Below, piece by piece: positions 22,731 through 33,760 of a stretch of DNA of 64,000 nucleotides; within the stretch, counting starts at the first letter, position 1; each line of letters starts with the position of its first letter. The notes beneath the pieces were generated by a model. That model worked only from the letters and a program-made list of their open reading frames with translations. It made no database searches and had not been told where the DNA came from. A program made the translations under genes and the position numbers. Origin of the DNA: Parelaphostrongylus tenuis (Eukaryota > Nematoda > Chromadorea > Rhabditida > Metastrongylidae); contig JAHQIW010006271.1 of NCBI GenBank assembly GCA_019055375.1, positions 221,514-285,513 of the forward strand, written 5' to 3'.

Positions 22731-23194
22731 TGAAAGGATTTATTGAAATATGACTGTGGTCTTAACAAAGCACTCGAATTAAAGGTATAATTGACATCAC
22801 TCAAATCATTTTGAATGAGATTACTATTGAGTAAACATTGTTTTAAAATGGTAGGTCAAGTGATTTATCACAGCTTCGAAAGTCAATTTTTCTAGATAGT
22901 CAAGGATCGTAGAGAAATTCTGGCAAAAAAACTGGGACAGAGGAAGAAGTGGTCAACATTCATTTTACAAAAGTTCACGTGTTACTTGCTCCAAGGCGGA
23001 TCTGGAAAATCATATGGATTAGTTAAATTGAAAGAAATTCCAAATGAAAACCAGATAAAAAATTGATCGGCGTGAAGTATTATCTTTCAGGATACAAGGG
23101 TTTGAATTTATTTTGATAACTTTATTGATTTGCGAAAAGGAGATTAACATTAATCGAGGCCTGCAATATCAAGAAGACAATGGGAAAATCATTT

Positions 23195-23298
23195 TCTGTA
23201 CTCGAATGAGGCGTGATTTTGTCAAACTATCTAGCGTTATTACATTCGTCTGTGGTATTTGATTAACCATTTCCAGATTTAGATCTGACATCTATGAG
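23195..23298 (+). promoter_or_regulatory. SLC19 copy 2 5' flank
   Basis: GCGTGATTTTGTCAAACTAT and the following T-rich sequence match the copy 1 flank. The acceptor-like ACCATTTCCAG ends at 23276, 22 nt before the ATG at 23299. Confidence 0.5.
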
Positions 23299-23614
23299 AT
23301 GCAATGGCACATCACAACTATTCTACTATGTACTTATGGATTTCTTTTAAAATTCATTCCATCGGAACCGTTTTTCTATCAGTATGAACACGTTGCTCTG
23401 GATATTTCCGAGTGCGTGTTAATCTCTCAAGTCAGGGTTACTTTATCTTCCCATTTCTGTGTTAATTCCTCTCATTCAATTTTATGGAAAATTCATAAAT
23501 AGTAGGAGGTAAGCATCAGTAAAGCATCCGGTTTTGACCTATCCTTTAGGTGTATGACACGTGTTCAGCTAAATCTGAGTGCAGTAGAGTTGTATATCTT
23601 CATATGTACCATAA

Positions 23615-23710
23615 TTTGATAAGCGCGTGTAGTGCGACTGGTTAGAGGTGTTCCTCAATATCCACTGGATTTGTTAATGGTTCAGTCCTACCCACTTCAA
23701 ACATTCGACT
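23615..23710 (+). repeat. tRNA-like SINE head in intron 1 of copy 2
   Basis: GCGTGTAGTGCGACTGGTTA and a weak B-box-like AATGGTTCAGTCCTA lie at the same place as the heads in intron 1 of copies 1 and 3. Confidence 0.5.
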
Positions 23711-23879
23711 CGTATCCTCGTCTTCATTCTCCATAACGGGCTTCGAACGCTTCACGTGTTGCTTAGCTGCTGTCTGGAGAATCGTCTCTTTGGAATCGTC
23801 GAATGGCAAAATGCTAATTGAGACGATCCTACTAGTCCTGGAGGTAGCCGACCTAACAATTTCAAGGCAGTCGTTGAAT

Positions 23880-23985
23880 AATTGTAAGAGATTTTTGAGG
23901 AGGGGATTGAACTAGTGCATTGCTGTAACCTAATATCATGATACAATGCATCACTATGCACTGCGCTACTACGCCCTTTAAAATT
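23880..23985 (-). repeat. tRNA-headed SINE remnant
   Basis: On the minus strand, GGCGTAGTAGCGCAGTGCAT (A-box-like) is followed by CTAGTTCAATCCCCTCC (B-box-like). The spacing fits a tRNA head with an enlarged middle. Confidence 0.5.
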
Positions 23986-24859
23986 CATCAATGGTTGGTG
24001 AATAATGGTGTTTTGACAGCAGAGTAGTGCAAAATGATAACATAATTAGGCAGCAAATAAAATAAGAATCATTAAATTAACTGAACTGAGCTCACTTTCG
24101 CCGAGTCAAATCAAATATACGAGATCTTCAGTAAGAGATGTTTATGTCATTACTTGTTATGCGCGTCGCGCAGTGGTAAGAAACCACAATACACGAACAG
24201 TCGTGAATATAGGAATAAGAAAGGAATGGGTTGAAAAAGCACTAAGCCACAGCGAGTTCCATTTGCAAATCTGTTCTAGCAGCTTCAACGATGCAGCAAA
24301 TGAGAGCGAATGTATGGTCCATCATTAAGCGTTTTGTTCAAACTTTCTATGTTAGGTCTATGGACCTGTAGCGATATGCTTTCGTTGATACCGACATTGT
24401 TTGATAGCTGATCTCGTCTCTTACAAACCAAGGATCGTCTTCAGTTCCTTATCCTATATCGGCTGATGGGCTATGCTAGTGTTTGGCAGATCGGTTGTTT
24501 CTCAACAGGTAATCATTTCATTGTATCAACACTCAAAAAGAAAGCGTTTCCCTTTTCTCTTGGTCATTCTAACCAATTTATCAATTTACTTTTCACGTAA
24601 TTCAGATCGCTCAAGTGTTCTAAGGCTTTGTTACTTCAGCTGAAATCGCGTATTTTGTGTATACCTGAGTCAAAGTTTCCAGATCAATATTCGAAAAGTT
24701 TGTCTACTGCTGCCGTGTCAGTCAAAGTTATGTCTAGAAATAAGGAAAATGGAATGGAGATAAATTAGCTTAATGAGGTCTGATAGTTGGAAAAAAGCAT
24801 AGAAAGTGAGGGTACTTTTCGTTAGCTGAGCACCATTTCGACTTTTTGTGAAAAACGTA

Positions 24860-25780
24860 TTTCTTGGTCTTTTTTAATGTTCAGATAACTGTTGGATAGC
24901 ACAAATCAAAAGAATTTGAACGGTGTATTCGGTTCATAAAAAGACCTTGTTACTACGATGAAAGAGCTAAAACAATAATATGATCCTTATTGAAAGACTT
25001 CCGCTGATCAAAGCTTTTCCTTCAAAGCATCACTAATCGATGGGTAGATCAAATTTTAAGGAATTTAATAATTCATTTGGCTTCTATTTTGGATTTGGTA
25101 TAACGCTGTGACATCCAATAAAAAATTGGGTTTCAAAAAAAATGGATTACTGGAACTATCCTCTCTTCAATTCGATTCATTGGGAAAAACGTATTTTTTG
25201 ATCGCTTCATCGTTTCCAATATATGAATGACTAATCGATAGCTTAGTCAGGAGAATCTGAACGGTGTATCTTAAAGAAAACGTTGTTATTGCTCTGAAAG
25301 AGCAGAAATAATATTTTGTTTCTTGTTCAAAGATTTCTCGCTGACCAGAGCTTCTCTCTCATAGTTTGAGAACGAAACGATAGACCAAATCTCAGGGTTG
25401 CAATGATGTTTCATGAATTCTCGCACGAAATTCTTAAAGCTTCATAAAAATGAAAAGAAAATTTGGTTTTGCTTTCGATACTTTTTCCACTTTTGCAAAG
25501 CCCAATTTTGGCTGTTACAGCGTGATACGAGGTCGATATTCAAATCTGAATGAATCGTTAGAATTCTCAAAATCTGCTCTAACGATTATTTATTGAAACT
25601 GCGAAGAAAAAGCTTCGGTCAGCGAGAAATTTTTGAATGAGGAACAAAGCATTATTTTTGCTCTTTCAGCGCAATAAAGCTTTTTCGAACACGGAATATA
25701 CTGTTCAATTTTTTTTTGATTTAAGCTATTGAAAGGTTGTTCACTTATCAAAAGCAAGCGCGAAATAATCTTCCAGATGG
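24860..25780. repeat. Degenerate direct and inverted repeat cluster
   Basis: A unit containing GAACGGTGTATTCGG, AAGACCTTGTTACTACGATG and AAAGAGC occurs near 24915 and again about 350 nt later near 25265. A third copy lies on the minus strand at about 25600-25720 (complement of GAAAGAGCAAAAATAATGC and CTCGCTGACCGAAGC). It resembles the diffuse repeat at 33.8-35.0 kb. Class unknown. Confidence 0.5.
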
Positions 25781-26689
25781 CGCTCAGCTAACGTAAAAGC
25801 GCCAAAAGTGGCCAATCAAGTGGATTCCAGGTATTATCCGACAACTCTTTACTAATGTCCAAGTGTTTTCTAAGTCTCGTTTATTATGTTTTCTATGATA
25901 TAGCTATTTCGCTAAGGGGTGACTGCTTATGCCCATGGTGATCGTCCACTGGGTGACTTTTTCTCGTATGCTATTGGCCATCTGCTTAGTCTCTTGAGAT
26001 GGGCAACAAATTGGAGTCTGAACATTACTTTGTTGGAGTTTCTCTGCCTAGCGCTTATTTTCGCATTTTCATTTCATCTGTCTAATAGAAAGCACCATAC
26101 CATAAGAAAATTGCCATGAAAGGTCAATAAGCTGAAAGAGTATCACCTTATGACAATCGAATAGCGCTTATCGAATACGAAATCGAAGCCTCCTAAGAAA
26201 GACGTTGTTAACTTCATTTTTTTCGCTCTAAAGTATTAATACTTGTATGGTGCATAATCAAATCACCAAGTACAGTGTTTCCCCAGCACAATCATAGATT
26301 CGCTGTCACCAGGTTGAAAAGAAACTTCTAGGGCGCTTTGTTAAGCATGAGAGAATCCCATTTATAATATGGTAATATGCAATTTCTTATGTGGGATTTT
26401 CCTTTTGAAGGCCTAAATACTATTTGTCTTTATTTTTACTTTATTACAGTCCTTCGCCATGTCCAATCATACAGTCGAAGTTAGTTCCTTATTGCGGCAT
26501 TAGTGGACAAAGGGTCTTTCACAGAGAGCTGCACTTTGTGAAATCAGTGAAGCTAAAGGGGAAGCGAAGCAAGCAAAAGTGCTGCTGGATGCTGGTTTCA
26601 ACGCTTCTCAATGCCGGAGATTTTGATCTCGAGGACAAGCCCCGTTTAGGACGTCCATCAAAGTTGAACAATGAAAATTCGATACCTTT

Positions 26690-27512
26690 CGCTTCCAGTG
26701 TTCTCTCAAGACCACGCTCAAATTTCAACTTATCTCATAATCATTGTTTGAACCGACATGTCATGTGGTCCGTAAACTAACTGAGGCCTAGAGGACCCAG
26801 GAGGCGTGCTGGCCCCACCCCCAGGCTTCGCCCCATTCACATCTGTTCTTTGATAGATGATCGTGAAAGTGACTGGCATGATAGTGGTAGTGATGATAGT
26901 GATAGTGATAGGTGACTGTCATCACCACTATCATTATCACTATCATCATTCCCACTACCACTATCACTGTCACTATCACTATCCTTATCACTGCCATCGC
27001 CATCACTACCGGTACTGTCACTATGATCACTATCACTATGATCACTGTCACAATGATCACTATCACTATCATCACTCTAACATCAATATCACAACCGCCA
27101 CTATCACTTTCATCACTGCCACTATCATCCCAATCACTATCACGATCATCTATCAAAGGATAGACGTGATTGCTGGGGGCGGGGCCAGGGGTGAGGCCAG
27201 GCACGCCTTCTGGCCCTGCTGGTCCTCAGCCGGTTAAGAAAATACTCAAGCCGAAAGTTATGCTATACTGATGATACCAGCCAAGAGCAATTGAGTGTGC
27301 AACGCTGTTAAGTGATAATTTCACTTGACAGACAGTGTAAAATGTTCGTCGTCGCCTACTCTTAGTATGAGGGACTGAGCGCCCCTAGAAGACTGGCTAA
27401 AGACGAAAGGTACCATCAGACTGATCAGACCGTCAAGATCGAAACTCGTGTACCGCACTCTATAAGTCAGCCTATTCAACAGATCACATGACATGTTGGC
27501 TCAAATAATAAT
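26690..27512. mobile_element. F1 fold-back inserted into mariner, itself interrupted
   Basis: The left part (26690-26779) is an F1 end: GTTCTCTCAAGACCACGCTC, then GACATGTCATGTGGTCCG. The right part (27237-27512) is the F1 body and opposite end: GAGCAATTGAGTGTGCAACG, CGCCTACTCTTAGTATG, and CACATGACATGTTGGCTC. Between them lies a different palindromic element. Confidence 0.7.
26780..27236. mobile_element. Fold-back element with internal TATCAC minisatellite
   Basis: The ends are inverted (CTGAGGCCTAGAGGACCCAG against GCTGGTCCTCAGCCGG), GC-rich, and pair through the GGCCCCACCCCCAGGC-like segment. The interior (about 26877-27150) is made of 6-nt units, mostly TATCAC with TATGATCAC variants, running as GTGATA near the left arm and TATCAC afterwards. 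The open frames at 26788-27204, 26857-27237 and 26912-27163 are products of this repeat. Related tract units occur at 3466-3579. Confidence 0.75.
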
Positions 27513-27839
27513 TGCGAAAATTTGGTTGCTGCTTTTAAGATGAACCATGGTCAAATGCTCGCAAATTGGCAGCGGAACTTGATGTTTCTCATACAACTGA
27601 AAAATAAGAAAGACGATGGCCTTTAATTTTATAGTCAGTTATTATTGTTTCTGTTCGGAAGTTATGCATAAATTTTCAGTTTTTTAAGTGCCTCAGTACT
27701 TTATTCTGATTTAATAATCTGTCGTCTAAGTAGGTTTTTCTTTTGGTTGAGTTTCGAAAGTTGTGCAAGTTCTTTTTTACCAGATCGAGACTTTATTCTG
27801 CAATATAGTGACTACGACCTAGACTGATAGCTAATTTTG

Positions 27840-28090
27840 AGCCTTTTATGAGATCTGTTACGGCGTTTGTAAAGTGCAATACACGTGTTTTGCAGGGGAT
27901 ATCTCCGCGGGTAACTGACTGGACTGAAAAGGCACCGTGCACGTAACGAGGCTAAAGCACCGAAACATGTGTAATGCTCTATAGAAATGCCATAGCTGAT
28001 GGCATGAAAGGCCCAAAATATGTTATCAGATTATAATGCTTTGATGTAGATCCCAAAAACACTCGAAACAAAAGGTATGATACGATCTAG
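27840..28090. mobile_element. Fold-back element, F1-like
   Basis: Arms begin TTTTGAGCCTTTTATGAGAT and end with complements near ATGGCATGAAAGGCCCAAAA. The internal words AATACACGTGTTTTGC and GAAACATGTGTAATGC pair with each other. The outer right flank CACTCGAAACAAAAGGTATG is shared with F1. Confidence 0.55.
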
Positions 28091-28509
28091 GCATTAGGAA
28101 CGCGACTACTACAATTAGCTTATTATTAGACAAACTTCGATATGCAATTTCGCATTATTTTACCTCTTGCGAAACTTTTTGCTGCAGATTCTCTTGCACA
28201 CACAATCAGCATGGGTCACGAGCAAGAAAATGCTAAGTTTATTAGAGACCACTTTGTGCCCATGGTTCTGAGGAGACATTAGAATAGTGGACATTCTTGC
28301 AATGATTCAAATACTTTATAGTTCAATGAACTCCCAAAGCTAATGGGAGCTACGTGATACGAATTAGTTGCAAAGGAGTCAGTTTGAAGCGAACAAACAT
28401 TGAGAAATAATCTATACCTTTTCTGCCGCATGTTACCGTATACTACTAAAGAAGTGTCAGAATTGCAAGAAAATGTGACATCTGTGGATGATGCACCCAC
28501 ATGTAAATA

Positions 28510-29775
28510 GGAGCATTCAAAAAGATATATCCATTTAACATATTCTTGCGACCACATCAATCTTCTATTCAGATTTTTTGCTTCCTTCACTGAAGGGTTG
28601 TGCACCTCCATGCTGCTGCTTAATGACTTCGGCTTTTCTATAACCGTCAATGAGAGTCGAGCTGATTGTCGCTAAAATCCTTAAATTGTTCGGATCACGA
28701 TCATCTGAGAATCGCAGAAATTGGTAGTCCAGAGCTTCCACAACCGCTTCCGTTCTGTTTTTCAAAGGCTTTCTTCAAATTGACTAAAATGAGGCAGAGT
28801 AGTTGTTGGTACTCTCGTGAAACTTCAATGGGTCTTGTGATCGTGCAGATGTGGTCTATGATACTAAATCCTTTTCAAAACCCTGCTTGTTCTCATGGCT
28901 GTCCTTCGTCCATTGTTGTCAATCCTGTTTAGGACGACTTGAATGAAGAGTTTATTGAAAACAGACAGCAAGCAGGTTGGGCAAGAGCTGCTTATGTTGT
29001 GCAGGTCTCCCTTCTTGAGCAACAACACGGTCTTGTTGGTTTTCCATTGATTGGGTACCTTGCATTCTGACAGGTAGCGAGTGAAGAACCGAGCCAGAGT
29101 GTATGCGAGCTGGCGGTAGGTTCTTCAGGTGTTCTGGTCTAATCCTGTCTGGGCCAGGTGTTATTCTATTCTTTACCGACGATATGGCATGTCGGATTTC
29201 AGAAAGTAGAAATTTATATGACAGTAACAGAACATGGCTAGCGAAGAAATCCGAGTGGTAGTGGTGGATTATTTTTTCCATTGACCTCATAGAAGCTGTG
29301 AGTATTCCGTCAGGGCGTCGGAGTACAATCATCTTGGTTCTGTAATTGGTGAAGCTTCGCTGGGCATTGCGAATGCTCTTCCCAGCTTCTGCAGCTTCTG
29401 CCATAACTGCTGCTCGTCTCTCTTTGTGGTATTCTTTTGTCGCCTCTCTGCAGAGTTGCGCAAATTCGGACGTCAGGTTTCGGTTGCCCGTAGCTCGTAC
29501 GATTCCACGCTGACGTATCAGCTTAAGTGTCTGCGGAGACCAGCGTCTCTTCATAACTTCAGGACTCTCGGCTTTCAAGGCGCTAACGTGAGGATAATCA
29601 ATAAGCCGATCGTAATCTTCGTCGATGTTGTCGACAGCGGTATCTTCGCAAGAGCCGACTAATGTTTTGAATATATCCAAATTTATAGTAGTTCTGGTAC
29701 TTTGTTGTTTGGATTTAGTCGGCTTTCTCTCCTTTCCGCAAAAAAAGGAACGTTGCGCGAAGGAGGCGATGGTCT
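28510..29775 (-). mobile_element. RTE retrotransposon fragment (linker and RT), decayed
   Basis: The minus strand at 29680-28952 has a 242-residue frame. It reads SLCRE-like helical linker sequence (LTSEFAQLCREATKEYHKER, EAAEAGKSIRNAQR), then HAISSVKNRITPGPDRIRPE then HLKNLPP, the start of an RTE reverse transcriptase. A frameshift follows. RT continues in other frames: EQAGFEKGFSIIDHICTI, IEVSREYQ, LKKAF and EAVVEALDYQ. The FADD-containing catalytic block is missing. Upstream, near 29740, RATFLF..KGEKA matches the end of the endonuclease domain. It replaced exons 5-8 of SLC19 copy 2. Confidence 0.85.
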
Positions 29776-30450
29776 GATCTTATGCTGATGTAGATACAGT
29801 TTTCCTTAATTTTTTAGATAAATGTTGTCTAGCAGCTATCTATAGCATAGGGTGATTTATCGAGGTTATCAATTTGTCTTCATCCTTTCCCACTCTGAGG
29901 TTTTTGCAATTCTTCAAGATTCTTCGAATAACCGCTAATATTATTGACGTGATAAGGTGTGCACAGTTTGAGATCCTTTGTTAACCTGCAAGTGTGAGTA
30001 ACAGCCATCGGACTCCTCTGCAGGGACCAGGGTCTGTGCTTATGGATCTATTTGTTTCCATACAACATTTATCTTCATATTTAACTGAGAGCGCTCTACT
30101 TTGCCTGAATACAGCTTTCATGATGACGGAAGCATCGACTCCCAAGGTCAACTATCTATTAAACTCTGCATGCTTACTTGATTCCTTACTTTCTTTATGA
30201 GTTGAGCACGACGTATTAAAATATTGTTTATTCAAACAGGTGACGTTTTGGTAGTCTCACCTTCTCAAGAGCTTGGAAAAAACAAATTGTTCACAGTTCC
30301 GTGTTACTCAGATCAAGTGTTCTTGATGAAGGAAAAACTTCCGAGATGTCAGCTGTTTGAACAAATATTGTTATAAAATATTGTGTGGGGATTAAGAAGG
30401 AAAATAAAGAACTACTAAAGCAATGACTGTCGAGACATCAATTTTGGGTA
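29776..30450. other. Unassigned sequence
   Basis: No exon of SLC19 copy 2 and no transposon motif was recognised. A 68-residue frame at 29994-30200 has no identifiable domain. Confidence 0.35.
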
Positions 30451-31345
30451 CAAATCGGTTAGAAAACGACAGAGGGAAAACGGTCTTATCTGGTGACAGG
30501 AGCTTTTCACGAGAGTTATGTAATCATTCTAAAGCTTGAATTTGTGGCTGCAGCTGCCACGTCGCCGATTTTCGACAAAGCACTTTTATAACGGCGTAGC
30601 TCCCAAACAAAAATTATGTTTTACACCCAACTTGCGCCCCATTTTTATCACGCGCATAATTCGGTGGAATGTGAATAGCATATCAATGTGTAGAACAACT
30701 TTCATAGTATCTTAATTAATCGTTTTACTTGGGTTTCTTCTAAAACGGATGAAAAATCTCCAATTGGATAAAAATATGTCGACTGTCCCTCCTAGCCCCG
30801 CCTCTGCTACGCCCCTGCTACGGACTCCGCTTTGTGAAAAAGCCTGTAAGTAACCTTACCAAAAATGTAAAAGTCAATCTTATTTTTTCTGCTAAACCGT
30901 TTTTCCAGAAAATCAGCACATAGGTAGAATTAGGAAGCATTACGCTATCGCATGATTACTACTAGTCTACAGAAAGAGCTCTGTCCGGCGAGATTTAAAG
31001 CACAAAACAAAAGGCTAAAGGAGATCAAAGGTCAAAATAGCTCTGCGGAAAGCAAATAAGCTTTCGAGTTCTTGGAATATTGTACTATAATATATGAAAC
31101 TAGCACTCTAGAAAAGGAGTTTTATCAAGCGAAATATAGACGAGATAAGAAAAAAAGCACATGGTTTTGTGAAACATAGTTTTATTTCGGATTTTACAGC
31201 GTTATAAAAGGGTGTCTTGGAAAACGCACTACATGAGGTTTTAGCCAGTGGTCCAAGCTTTTGAATGATTACAAACACTCCTATGAAAATTTTCTGTTCA
31301 GCTGATGAGATAGGTTTTTCATTTCTCGTCTTCTCACCGATTTGT
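30450..31345 (+). repeat. Dispersed repeat R1 (long copy)
   Basis: This ~0.9-kb segment is diverged but collinear with 55480-56330, and in part with 47030-47330 and 60420-60960. Shared landmarks are the GGTTTCTTCTAAAAC/GGAGCTTCTTCCAAAGC-like word, AGAAAGAGCTCTGTCCGGCG, and AGCTTTTGAATGATTACAAAC with the following CACTCCTATGAAAA. It has no coding capacity. The class is unknown. Confidence 0.6.
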
Positions 31346-32424
31346 ACGCAACTATGTTTTCATGTGTCTCGACATATTTTTTCCTGTATGCTGCAATCTA
31401 TTCTTTTCCTTTGACTATTTGGATAGAGTTTAAAGTTCAAGCATGATCTACGTCGTCCCATTTTGTTATTTATAACAAAAAGCGCCACTCTTTGTGAATG
31501 GGTTTAAATCAAGGAGTCACGTATAAATGAACTTCTTATCCATTTCATGACGTGGCGCTGAGCGTTTTCAGGTCTGTACCAGCAATAATGTCCTGTCTTT
31601 ATGAATAAGATTGAACAAGATGAATTTATCGGCTTGGATTATTCCTGGACCGCAGGGATTATTAGCCACATTTATTTCCCGCTGAGCTTCTGTGTGAAAG
31701 CAGTTGAGTTTCTACATATCCTAAGTACTTGATTGGAGATCCATCTTCGGAATAAATAGCCATTCAGCACCCAAAGAAAGATTCCAGCGATGTTAAGAAA
31801 GAAACCACTATGAACATTAAAAATTGACTAGCCGGCTTCCTATCTGAATTGAATAGAAGCACTTTACATTTCGCAACTACGATTTTTTGACGTTTGCATT
31901 CTCAATTCAGCCATTTTCCCCGAACAATTTATACTTAATCATAAACTAGTTCCAGACCGACTATGACTCACGAGCATGTGTGCGCTCATCAAACGCAAGA
32001 TGATAAGTTTTAGTATGAAAGCAGTAACAGTAATCTGAACTTTAATGGAAAACGTATCAGCATGTTTTAACAGGAGCGCACCCTTTGTTTCCCATGAGCA
32101 ACTTAGCGTGTAATATGCTAGTTAGTAAGAGAAATATTTTTAGCACAGAAGCATTTCAATGCTATTTTTCTAAGCGCATCTAATTAATTGTTCATGATGG
32201 ACGGAAGTCACCGTTTTATTTTACAAAAACATACTCCTGAATTGGCCTACAGCGAAAGCACCATTTTGGATGATAACAGCTAGAAGTGCCCGTCATAGAT
32301 GGCACCGATTGCGCCTCATTGAAATGCGTTACAGTCCTCTGAGATGTAGCTAGAAAATAAATACTAGCCCTTTGAGCAGCAAAGAATTTACTTTTACATT
32401 CGACTGTTTTCACACCTCGCTCAA
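31346..32424. other. Unassigned sequence
   Basis: Nothing was recognised apart from AT-rich sequence. The frame at 32216-32413 shows no domain. Confidence 0.35.
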
Positions 32425-32725
32425 ACTAATTTATAATCTGATAACATATCTTGAGCCTATTATGCGGTATGTCCTGGCACTTATACACTGTTAGACACGT
32501 GTTTCGACAGCGTCATCGACCTTTGGCCATTATCGGGTGATTATGTTGCCTGGCATGCCATGATTTGTTATTCGGCGTCGATCCCTTCATATTTGGAGGC
32601 TTATACCCTCTGCAAGAGATTGACTGAACCGAAACGCACCGTTGTACTGATGTAGGCTGCAGTACCGAAGCACGTGTCTGGCACTATATAAATTCCACAA
32701 CAAACCTCATTATAGGCTTAAGAAT
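32425..32725. mobile_element. Fold-back element
   Basis: An imperfect palindrome runs from TTGAGCCTATTATGCGGTAT to AACAAACCTCATTATAGGCTT. Inner pairs are GTTAGACACGTGTTTCG against CCGAAGCACGTGTCTGG. The middle holds GGCGTCGATCCCTTC and GACTGAACCGAAACG, the same core words as the elements at 4342 and 41800. It lies just before exon 9 of SLC19 copy 2. Confidence 0.6.
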
Positions 32726-32984
32726 CTTCGTTTTTAGTTTGAAGTGCACTTCGCTTTTCACCTCGTGGTGTCCATGATATTTGTTCTTCCATTACTCTAT
32801 CGACTCAAACGGCGGTTTCGAAGTATTGTGCTGAGGATTAATTCAATAAAATCCAGTCTTTTTAGAGACATATTTAATCACTGTATAAAGCAGTTCACGT
32901 GATCATTTTTTGCTGCTGTTTAAATTCGTAAGACTTGAGATATTGTATATACAGTTGGATTTCTTATTACTGCACGAGCATGTG

Positions 32985-33150
32985 TTATTCAATGGATAAT
33001 TGAAGAACACCATTCAAAATGTGACGAGCAGCCTCGCTCTCTGAAACGGTAAACTTACCTGTCGGTGATCAGTGCAGTTTAAGCTCTGCAATTTTACTTT
33101 TTCAGCACCTATCTCCGATGGCTCATCAGTGATGTGTTGGTTCATAGTGG
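32985..33150 (+). promoter_or_regulatory. SLC19 copy 2 3' flank homologous to copies 1 and 3
   Basis: GATAATTGAAGAACACCATT, GGTGATCAGTGCAGTTTAAG and TCATCAGTGATGTG correspond in order to the copy 1 block 15730-15890. This shows that the duplicated unit extended beyond the stop codon. Confidence 0.5.
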
Positions 33151-33760
33151 TACACAAAAAAAAATTTCCTAGAAGAGCTGTGATGGTTTGCGAGGCATTC
33201 AAAAGGGTAAGCATTACCTTAACAATGGTAAATATGATAGCGAAAAACTTCCTATATGATCAGCAAAACTTTATCAAAACCTCAGCCTTGCTGGGAATCA
33301 TAATAAAAAATGTGAGTTGTAGACTTAATGAGGAAAGCAAAGCGATGTTGTTGTCGTTGATATCACTTTGAGTATTATCCCACAAAACATCCTCGCTGAG
33401 CTAATACCAGGTTGCTATCACTTGCTAACGAGCTTTAGAGTTTTGAATCTATGAATTTTTTGCTATGATACTTCTGTGAAATGCAGGAAAGGAAAGAAGG
33501 ATGAAAGAACAAGCAAAAACAAAATTGAAAAGAAAGGAGGCATGGAGCGGAAACAGAGCAAGTTTACCCAGTGTTATCAGAGGAAGAAAAATGAAGCTAA
33601 AATCGGTTAACTTTGAGGGACCACGTGTATCAAATATGTTGTACGACTGCTTAAAGGCATTTCTTGCTGAAAAGTTTACTCTCAGACATTTGGTAATCAT
33701 TCGGAAGTTTAAATCCCTGTGACTCTGATGATATATCTGATTTTGTAAACGTCCTTTTAC
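33151..33760. other. Unassigned sequence
   Basis: Opposing short frames at 33449-33722 show no domain. No repeat was recognised. Confidence 0.35.

Larger units (their letters stand above)
26430..27650 (+). mobile_element. mariner fragment split by a nested insertion
   Basis: 26440-26688 encodes a mariner N-terminal part ending NAGDFDLEDKPRLGRPSKLN (the linker GDFDLED..R.GRP is diagnostic). The next expected block, SNARKLAAELDVSHTT (family .AR.LA..L.VS..T), resumes only at about 27545-27610 after some 820 nt of unrelated fold-back sequence. The two parts are therefore one mariner interrupted by an F1 element. The catalytic domain is absent and stops follow. Confidence 0.7.
23299..32836 (+). 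pseudogene. SLC19 transporter copy 2 (decayed)
   Basis: Exon 1 (23299-23430) is open and encodes MQWHITTILLCTYGFL, with the donor conserved. Exon 2 (24356-24508) has lost about 7 nt near its start and has in-frame stops. Exon 3 (about 24606-24697) has TAA where the other copies have the Trp of FWG/IWG, plus a later TGA. Exon 4 (about 25917-26122) is open in its own frame (VTAYAHGDRPLGDFFSYAIG). Exon 5 survives only as a scrap at about 28466-28505, directly before an RTE insertion. Exons 6-8 were not found. Exon 9 (from 32741) reads FEVHFAFHLVVSMIFVLP but its stop is shifted. Intron content and flanks match copy 1, so this arose by duplication. It cannot make a transporter. Confidence 0.85.

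Noticed and set aside
26788..27237. Three overlapping open frames of 83-138 residues on both strands, rich in Val/Ile/Met or His/Tyr
   Set aside because: They are translations of a TATCAC minisatellite inside a fold-back element; composition and strand symmetry follow the repeat.
28952..29680. The longest open frame of the window (242 residues) as a host gene
   Set aside because: Its sequence is the linker and start of reverse transcriptase of an RTE retrotransposon, with frameshifts on both sides.
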